NCBI GenBank assembly: GCA_024760905.1
Contig: CM045729.1
Span: 49,248,580-49,312,579 of the forward strand
Direction: 5' to 3'
Source of the DNA: Plotosus lineatus
Lineage: Eukaryota > Chordata > Actinopteri > Siluriformes > Plotosidae
DNA length: 64,000 bases
The first letter of the stretch is position 1. The number at the start of each line of letters is the position of its first letter. Both the position numbers and the translations under genes were made by a program. Shown here piece by piece: positions 57,756 through 64,000 of this stretch. The notes beneath the pieces are model-generated. The model worked only from the letters and a program-made list of their open reading frames with translations. It ran no database searches and had not been told where the DNA came from.

Positions 57756-58438
57756 TTGTACCTATTCCCTACTTATTGTGAGTGTTCTTCTTTCAATAAG
57801 CTGCAGCTATTGGACATTAAATTATTGCAGTGCATTGGGGGACTGTCAGGATTAAGCTGGGTATTATTTACTGAATAAACAGTTTTCTAGATAGCTTTAT
57901 GAACAAATAAAACTTTTCATTTTTTTCTTCTAATCTTCAACAGACAACTTTCTGTGCACAGTTTCACTTGTTTCTTGGGAGACAGAAATAAAATCCAACA
58001 CTGTCTTCTGCTGTTGTAGCCCATACTCAACTCAAGATTCAAAGTTTTGTGCATGTTCTTAGTGCTTTGCTGCTCGGCAATTATAAAGCATGAATAGCTA
58101 AGTAGCTACCTACTGTACAGCATATCCTTTCTGACAGCCAGTTTATTATTATAGTTGACAAAAAAAGTTTATTTCTGGACTGGATATGATTATTGGATTT
58201 AATTACTACTTTTTGATTGGTCGATTTTGGGTATTCAGAGGTCTGGAGGTTTTTTCTTTCTTTCAAACACTCCATTGTCATGGAGCATGTTATTAGCAGA
58301 AGCAATAACATAATTTTTCAATCAGTATAATCACATTTAAGCAGATTTAAATAATTCAAATGAATGTAAAAAAAAAAATAGACATAAAATAAGTAGAATA
58401 ATTTATAGCAAACTGGTTTTTAAGAACAAGATAATACT
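57756..58438. other. intergenic, nothing recognised
   Basis: AT-rich, no repeat or gene recognised. Confidence 0.5.
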
Positions 58439-58452
58439 CTTTGAGGGGTTTC

Positions 58453-58747
58453 CGTTGGGCTTTTTACACCCGAGCCTAGTGGCTCATTGGACCAGTGCTT
58501 ATCCACGGATCCTGTAGTGTGAAGCGACTAGGAGTACAACTCCTCCTGGATGGGACGCGAGTCCATTGCAGGTTCCCTTCCCAGTATATTTTTACTGGTA
58601 CCCATTTATACTGCTGGGTGAACAGAGGCACACTTGTGGTTAAGACCTTGCCCAGGGGTCTTAGCACAATGAGGGTCTCAGTGGGATTTGAACTCACAAC
58701 CTCCCAATCATGAGCGCATCACCCTAACCACTATACCACCAGCCTCA
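58453..58747 (-). mobile_element. SINE, head 3, full length
   Basis: Exact 14-bp duplication CTTTGAGGGGTTTC at 58439-58452 and 58748-58761. Head at right with B-box-like GAGTTCAAATCCC (minus strand), tail at left. Confidence 0.9.
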
Positions 58748-59057
58748 CTTTGAGGGGTTTCAAGACCCCTCAACTGCTGTTTGGGGTGCTGAATCCCTTG
58801 ATGAGGTTTATTCTGTGATAATTCATTGTCCCTGAAGTCATGTAGTACAGCTAGTGTACAAAACACTGACACTTTTGGTACATCACTCGTCTAATTAATT
58901 TGTTGGACTGTTGTCCTGTCAATTTGTGCTCCCTATCTGAATGTGCTACTTAACAATGAGGTTTAAGGTTAAGATTTTAAAATTAACTTTACCTGAAGCG
59001 TTATGTTATAGGGTTAAGGTTAGGGTTTGGTCCAGGGCTAGAGCTAAGTTCAAGATT

Positions 59058-59311
59058 CTCGTTCCTTCATTCATTTTCTGAACCACTTAATCCTTATTAT
59101 GGTTGTGGGCAGGCTGTTGCCCGTCTCAGCCAACTCTGACCGAGGGCAGATTACACCCTGGACAGCTCACCAGACCATCGCAGGCTGGAAACACCTTGAC
59201 GGCTATGCAGCTACTCTTGAGTCAACAATGGTTCTGTTTCCTGAACCTCACACCACAGACAGTGAGAGACATGTCCGGCCTTTGATAACCCAGTTAGCTG
59301 CACTGGGGAGG
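59058..59311 (-). mobile_element. SINE, head 1 family with tail B, 5'-truncated
   Basis: Stops in the body at GCACTGGGGAG, before the head. Duplication TCAAGATT at 59050-59057 and 59312-59319. 5' truncation points to LINE-type integration. Confidence 0.8.
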
Positions 59312-59708
59312 TCAAGATTATAATCTGCTAAAAGTGGACACTATGGTAGTACCTTTCAAGACATTGTCAAAACATCGGGATTAACCGTTCTACAATATAG
59401 CTTTAATTTTTTTATTAAGAATGGCCATATATAAAATTTTTTCAAAAGCTTCAAGGGCTATTTTTTTAATAGTGATGCATTATCAGTATTCTAAGAGTGT
59501 TCTACTTGAAATCTTTTCTGACAACAGTACACACAGATTTAAATTTCTTTTTTTAAACACAGAACTCATAAAAGAGATTAGGCAGTTATTCTTATACTGA
59601 TCTGAGGTGAAAATCTGGCTTCTCTTTTATGAGTAAACAGGAATAGTGTCACTGACTTTGGCTGAGTTGCAGATAAAAGGAAAAGTAAAATGACCTTAAT
59701 GACCTCAT

Positions 59709-59836
59709 TTATTTATTCATTCATTTTCTAAGCCTCTTAATCCTTCTTAGGGTCACAGTCAGGCTGGTGCCCATCTCAGCCAACATTGGGTGAGGACAGA
59801 GTACACCCTGGACAGCTCACCAGGCCATCGCAGGGC
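59709..59836 (-). mobile_element. tail B fragment, 5'-truncated SINE
   Basis: Only about 128 bp: tail B from TTCATTCATTTTCTAAGCC to CAGGCCATCGCAGGGC. Possible diverged duplication TGACCTCATTTATTT / TGATCTCATTTAATT. It is 38 bp from the target duplication of the full-length RTE. Confidence 0.7.
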
Positions 59837-59919
59837 TGATCTCATTTAATTAAAAGTTATTCGTCAAAAACATTATTTTTGTTCCCATAATCTTCTTCTT
59901 TTCCTTTCGGCTTTTCCCT

Positions 59920-60582
59920 TCAGGGGTCGCCACAGCAAATCATCCACCTCCATCTCACCCTGTCCTCTGCATCTTCTTCTCTTACTCCAACAACCTTCAT
60001 GGCTTCCTTCACCACATCCATAAATCTCTTTGGTCTTCCTCTAGGCCTTCTGCCTGGTAATTCCAACCTCAGCATCCTACTGCCAATATACTCACTATCC
60101 CTCCTCTGTACACATCCAAACCGTCTCAATCTAGCCTCTCTGACTTTGTCTCCAAAACATCTTACATGGGCTGTCCCTCTGATGTACTCATTTCTGATCC
60201 TATCCATCCTCGTTACTCCCAGAGAGAACCTCAACATTTTCATCTCTGCTACCTCCAGCTCTGCCTCCTGCCTTTTCTGAAGTGCGACTGTTTCTAAGCC
60301 ATACAACATCGCTGGCCTCATCACCGTCTTGTATACTTTTCCTTTCATTCTTGCTGATACTCTTCTATTGCACATCACACCGGACACTTTTCTCCAACCA
60401 TTCCAACCTGCCTGCAGACGCTTCTTCACCTCTTTTCCGCACTCTCCATTGCTCTGGATTGTTGAGCCGAAGTATTTAAAATCCTCCACCTTCGTTATCT
60501 CTGCTCCCTGTAACATGACCGTTCTACCTGGGTCCTTTTCATTCATACACATATATTCTGATTTTCTGAGGCTAACCTTCAT
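59920..60582 (-). pseudogene. RTE ORF, C-terminal domain
   Basis: Same frame as the reverse transcriptase, separated from it by the single stop. It contains KSEYMCMNE, DFKYFGSTIQSNG, GKVYKTVMRPAMLYGLETVAL, KMLRFSLGVTRMDRIRN, the basic stretch GRRPRGRPK and FMDVVKEAMK, ending CGDP at TGA. This is the part that recurs in the short 5'-truncated copies. Compared with those copies one Arg is missing in RPK-RF, an in-frame 3-base loss shared with the copy at 57204. Confidence 0.88.
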
Positions 60583-61642
60583 TCACCTCCTTTCCAGGGC
60601 ATACCTCCACCTCTCTAGATTTTCCTCCACTTGTTCTCTGCTCTCACTACAGATCACAATGTCATCTGCAAACATCATAGTCCATGGAGATTCTTGCCTA
60701 ACCTCGTCTGTCAGCCTGTCCATCACCATCGCAAACAAGAAGGGGCTTAGAGCTGATCCTTGATGCAATCCCACCTCCACCTTGAATTCGTCAGTCACAC
60801 TGACAGCACATCTCACCACTGTCTTACATCTCTCATACATGTCCTGCACCACTCTAACATACTTCTCTGTCACTCCAGACTTCCTCATGCAATACCACAG
60901 TTCTTCTCTTGGCACCCTGTCATATGCTTTCTCCAGATCCACAAAGGCACAATGCAGTTCCCTCTGACCTTCTCTGTACCTCTCTATTAACATCCTCAAT
61001 GCAAACACTGCATCTGTGGTGCTCTTTCTTGGCATGAAACCAAACTGTTGTTCACAAATGCTGACCTCTGCCCTTAGTCTAGCTTCCACTATTCTTTCCC
61101 ATAACTTCATTGTATGGCTCATCAACTTTATCCCTCTGTAGTTGCCACAACTCTGCACGTCTCTCTTGTTCTTAAAAATGGGCACCATCGCACTTCTCCT
61201 CCATTCCTCCGGCATCTGCTAAGACCTTGTTGAATGTTCTTGTCAGAAAATCTACTGCTACCTCTCCTAGACACTTCCATACCTCCACAGGTATATCATC
61301 AGGACCAACTGCCTTTCCATTCTTCATCCTCTTCAGTGCACTCCTCACTTCACCCTTACTAATCTTTGCTACTTCCTGGTCCTCAACGGTCACCTCTTCT
61401 ACTCTTTTTTCTCTCTCATTTTCCTCGTTCATCAGCTCTTCAAAGTACTCTTTCCATCTTCCCAGCACACTTCTGTCATCAGTCAATACATTTCCCTCTC
61501 TGTCCTTTATCAATCTAACTTGCCGCACGTCCTTCCCATCTCTATCTCTCTGCTGTGCCAACCTGTATAAATCATTTTCTCCCTCCTTACTGTCCAACCT
61601 AGCATACAAGTCAGCATACGCCCTCTGTTTGGCCTTTGCCAC
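60583..61642 (-). pseudogene. RTE ORF, reverse transcriptase core (one frameshift)
   Basis: The first part (to about 61205) holds the region before the polymerase with VGPDDIPVEVWKCLG. A shift of frame near 61205-61215 joins it to MPEEWRRSAMVPIFKN and the fingers/palm: NYRGIKL, QQFGFMPRKST, FVDLEKAYDRVPRE, HQGSALSPFLF and FADDIV with the two catalytic aspartates intact. The frame ends at TGA (60585-60583), apparently a GGA-to-TGA change, since relatives read Gly and continue. Confidence 0.88.
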
Positions 61643-61644
61643 CG

Positions 61645-62310
61645 CTACTTTACACTTTTTTTATTTTTAGTCTCCCTGTAGTGCTGTTTACTCTCGTCAG
61701 TCCTCTCAATGTCCCACTTCTTCTTAGCTAACCTCTTCCTTTGTACACACTCCTGCACTTCCTCATTCCACCACCAAGTCTTCTTATCTACTCTCCTTCC
61801 AGAGGACACACCAAGTACTCTCCTACCTGTGTCCCTGATCACATTTGCTGTGGTTGTCCAGTCATCTGGAAGCACTTCCTGAGTACCCAAAGCCTGTTTC
61901 AACTCCTCCTTGAAGACAACACGACCCTCTTCCTTCTTCACCTTCCTCACCATCAGCATCATCCTGCACACCACCATCCTATGCTGTTTGGCAACACTCT
62001 CACCCACTACTACTTTGCAGTCACTGACTTCCTTCAAATTATATCGCCTACACAAGATGTAGTCTACCTGTGTGCTCCTACCTCCGCTTTTATAAGTCAC
62101 CCTATGCTCCTGTTTATTCTTGAAGAAAGTATTCACCACAGCCATTTCCATCCTTTTTGCAAAATCGATCAACATCTGTCCTTCTGTGTTCCTGTCCTGG
62201 ATACCAAACCTGCCCATCACTTTCTCGTCCCCTCTGTTGCCTGCACTAACATGTCCATTGAAGTCTGCACCAATGACCACTCTTTCACCTCTGGGGGTAC
62301 TCTGCATCAC
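61645..62310 (-). pseudogene. RTE ORF, C-terminal endonuclease part and linker
   Basis: Carries GADFNGHV (catalytic Asp and Asn of the endonuclease), RSTQVDYIL and QHRMVVC (the terminal Asp/His pair region), followed by a lysine-rich linker. The frame is lost at an A-rich run near 61655-61665 (ACT AAA AAT AAA AAA AGT), after which the continuing sequence AKAKQRAYADLY is in another frame. Confidence 0.85.
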
Positions 62311-62891
62311 TTCATCTAAGTCACTCCAGAATCTCTCCTCTTTTAGCTCACATCCTGCCTATGGGGCATAAGCACTAACAACATTGAGCATCACACCTTC
62401 AATTTCTAACTTGAGACTCATCACTCTGTCTGACACTCTTTTCACTTCCTGACAAACCCCTCCTTCAAGATGACTCCTACTCCATCCACACCATGATGAA
62501 ATAGCTTAAACCCTGCTCCTAAGCTTTTAGCTTTTCTACCTTTCCACCTGGTCTCCTGAACAAACAGTATGTCCACCTTCCTTCTCTGCATCATGTCAGC
62601 CAGCTCTATCTCTTTTCCTTGCATAGTTGCAACGTTCAAAGTCCCTCCTCTCAGTCCTAGACTCATGCTTTTCCTCTTCTGTCTCTGCCTACGGACACGC
62701 CTCCCGCCTCTCCTTCTTCGACCAACAGTAGTCCAATTTCCATCAGCACCCTGTTGGTTGACATCACTGATGGCGGTCGTTGTTAACCCAGGCCTCGACC
62801 GATCCGGTATGGAGGTAAGATTTGTAATTTGCATGATAAAGTTTGGCATTGGTTTTACGTCGGATGCCCTTCCTGACACAACCCTCTGCAT
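62311..62891 (-). pseudogene. RTE ORF, N-terminal endonuclease part (broken)
   Basis: Encodes a basic leader (GRRRRGGRRVRRQRQKRK), then the start of an AP-endonuclease fold with LNVATMQGKE and VQETRWKG. After GVGVILKEGFV the frame shifts; a second frame carries RVMSLKLEIEGVMLNVVSAYAP followed by an in-frame stop where intact relatives read on. Such endonuclease pieces are often mis-annotated in fish as craniofacial development protein 2, whose gene itself took up an RTE endonuclease. Here it is part of the transposon. Confidence 0.85.
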
Positions 62892-63089
62892 TTTTCCGGG
62901 CTTGTTACTGGCGTAAGGGAGAGAGACACCGGTTAGTGCCCCCCCGCCTCACAGCTGCATTTTTGTTCCCATAATATATCCAAAAATAAAAAACAGATTA
63001 AGACATTTGTATTGATATGCAAAATTTGTTTGATGTCAGTAAACATAACCCAAACTAACCAAAGAAATAATAATTAAGACATACATACA

Positions 63090-63250
<161 letters not shown>

Positions 63251-63596
63251 CCCCTGCACAGTTTTGAATCCCATCCATTTTTGCCTGGTGTATTTCTGCC
63301 TCATGTCTCATATTCCTGGGATAGACGCCAGATTAACCACAGCACTGCTCAGGACAAAGTGATGATTTCTGAAGGAGGAATGAACAGGAAGTGAATGAAA
63401 TATCAAAAATAAGGTTATCAAATCTGCCAATCAGACACTGATACAGTGATCCTGGTTCTAATATCATTAATTCATCACCAACACCAGATAGTAGACCACA
63501 TGCTAAGTTTTATGCTACTGTAATTATTTATAAGCTAGAGCCTATCTCAGCCGTCATTCGGTGAATGCGAGGCACACACTAATGAGATGAGAAATT

Positions 63597-63862
63597 TCCT
63601 TTCGGCCTTTCCCTTTTTCAGGGGTCGTCACACCGAATGATTCGCACGTTTGATTTGGCATAGGTTTTTACGTCTGATGCCCTTCCTGACACAACCCTAT
63701 TAGCAAAGTCAGCAATGGTTCTTTTACATGCCTCTCACCAAAGACAGTGAGAGACATGGCCCGCCTTTGATAACCCACTTTGCTGCACTGGGGGGTGTCA
63801 GTAACAACCTTGTGGGGACTTGAACCCCCCACACTAAAGGTTCGGCAAACCATCAAAGGGCA
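63597..63862 (-). mobile_element. SINE, head 1 with RTE tail, internally deleted
   Basis: RTE-type end at left (TTTCCTTTCGGCC, TTTTTCAGGGGTCG), then TTTTTACGTCTGATGCCC and the body; the CTGACGGCTTTGCAGC section is missing and the head is decayed. Confidence 0.8.
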
Positions 63863-63864
63863 AC

Positions 63865-63893
63865 ACACACACACACACACACATACACACACA

Positions 63894-63927
<34 letters not shown>

Positions 63928-63928
63928 G
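63865..63928. repeat. (CA)n microsatellite
   Basis: CA with two CATA breaks, between two SINE fragments. Confidence 0.95.
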
Positions 63929-63929
63929 G

Positions 63930-64000
63930 GGCAATTTTGAACAGCCAGTAAGCCAAATGTGTATGACTTTGGACTGTCCGAGGAAAATAGAGTTCCTGGA
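63930..64000 (-). repeat. head 2 SINE core, cut by window end
   Basis: CAATTTTGAACAGCCAGTAA and TTTGGACTGTCCGAGGAAAA belong to the core of head 2 SINEs (minus orientation). It follows a (CA)n tract. Confidence 0.6.

Larger units (their letters stand above)
59892..62958 (-). mobile_element. full-length RTE-clade LINE, inactivated, with 17-bp target-site duplication
   Basis: A 3067-bp retrotransposon on the minus strand flanked by identical copies of ATTTTTGTTCCCATAAT (59875-59891 and 62959-62975). In reading order it has a 5' leader, an apurinic-type endonuclease (LNVATMQGKE, QETRWKG, then GADFNGHV, STQVDYIL and QHRMV), a linker, a reverse transcriptase (NYRGIKL, GFMPRKSTTDAVF, FVDLEKAYDRV, FADD at the catalytic site) and a C-terminal part (MLYGLETVAL, GRRPRGRPK, FMDVVKE). 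It ends in the RTE-type 3' tail GACCCCTGAAGGG, GCCGAAAGG and an AAGAAG run. Several frameshifts and stops make it non-functional. Confidence 0.93.

Noticed and set aside
59999..62371. Plus-strand open frames across the RTE element
   Set aside because: They are antisense shadows of the minus-strand endonuclease/reverse transcriptase frames.
62442..62891. Craniofacial development protein 2-like gene
   Set aside because: The endonuclease match is to the RTE transposon; it continues into a reverse transcriptase and is bounded by a target-site duplication.

Overview
The window reads as vertebrate, almost certainly teleost fish, nuclear DNA. The signs are one gene split into small exons with GT-AG introns, no bacterial-style gene packing, very abundant long dinucleotide microsatellites, and fish-type short interspersed repeats. 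A dispersed repeat at 33548-33990 has the look of one common in catfish and carp relatives, but I would not name a species.

Only one protein-coding host gene can be supported: tank (TRAF family member-associated NF-kappa-B activator), on the minus strand. It runs from a non-coding first exon near 41191-41290 to a polyadenylation signal at 24050-24055. Seven coding exons can be joined in phase: 39625-39527, 39390-39282, 37843-37731, about 37554-37475, 35574-35456, 31143-30773 and 24541-24392. They give a protein of about 346 residues with an N-terminal coiled coil, a TBK1/IKK-epsilon binding region, the TRAF-binding motif PIQCTD and a C-terminal C2H2 zinc finger. The region just upstream of exon 1 carries three NF-kappa-B-like sites within 42 bp and a CCAAT box.

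The rest is intergenic or intronic DNA filled with repeats. (1) An RTE-clade non-LTR retrotransposon: one full-length but mutated copy (59892-62958, minus, exact 17-bp target-site duplication) and four 5'-truncated copies (2270, 19119, 26201, 57204), each flanked by a target-site duplication. (2) SINE-like elements built from a few tRNA-like heads joined to several different tails. One tail is the 3' end of the RTE element, and one body also contains a piece of the RTE 5' end. (3) A TA-flanked pogo/Tigger-like MITE family with CAGGGATCCCTC ends, in six copies. One copy is split by a younger SINE. (4) A decayed C-terminal fragment of a second LINE type (26745-27330). (5) Large simple-sequence tracts, including a CT-rich array of about 700 bp at 51698-52395 and a GACA/GATA array at 63090-63250.

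By region: 1-24049 is intergenic DNA 3' of tank with several repeat-free islands that look like conserved regulatory DNA (best at 20220-20850 and 21425-21660). 24050-41290 is tank. 41291-41600 is its promoter. 41600-64000 is the repeat-rich upstream intergenic region ending in the full-length RTE element. Most open reading frames in the window come from microsatellites or transposons and are not genes.
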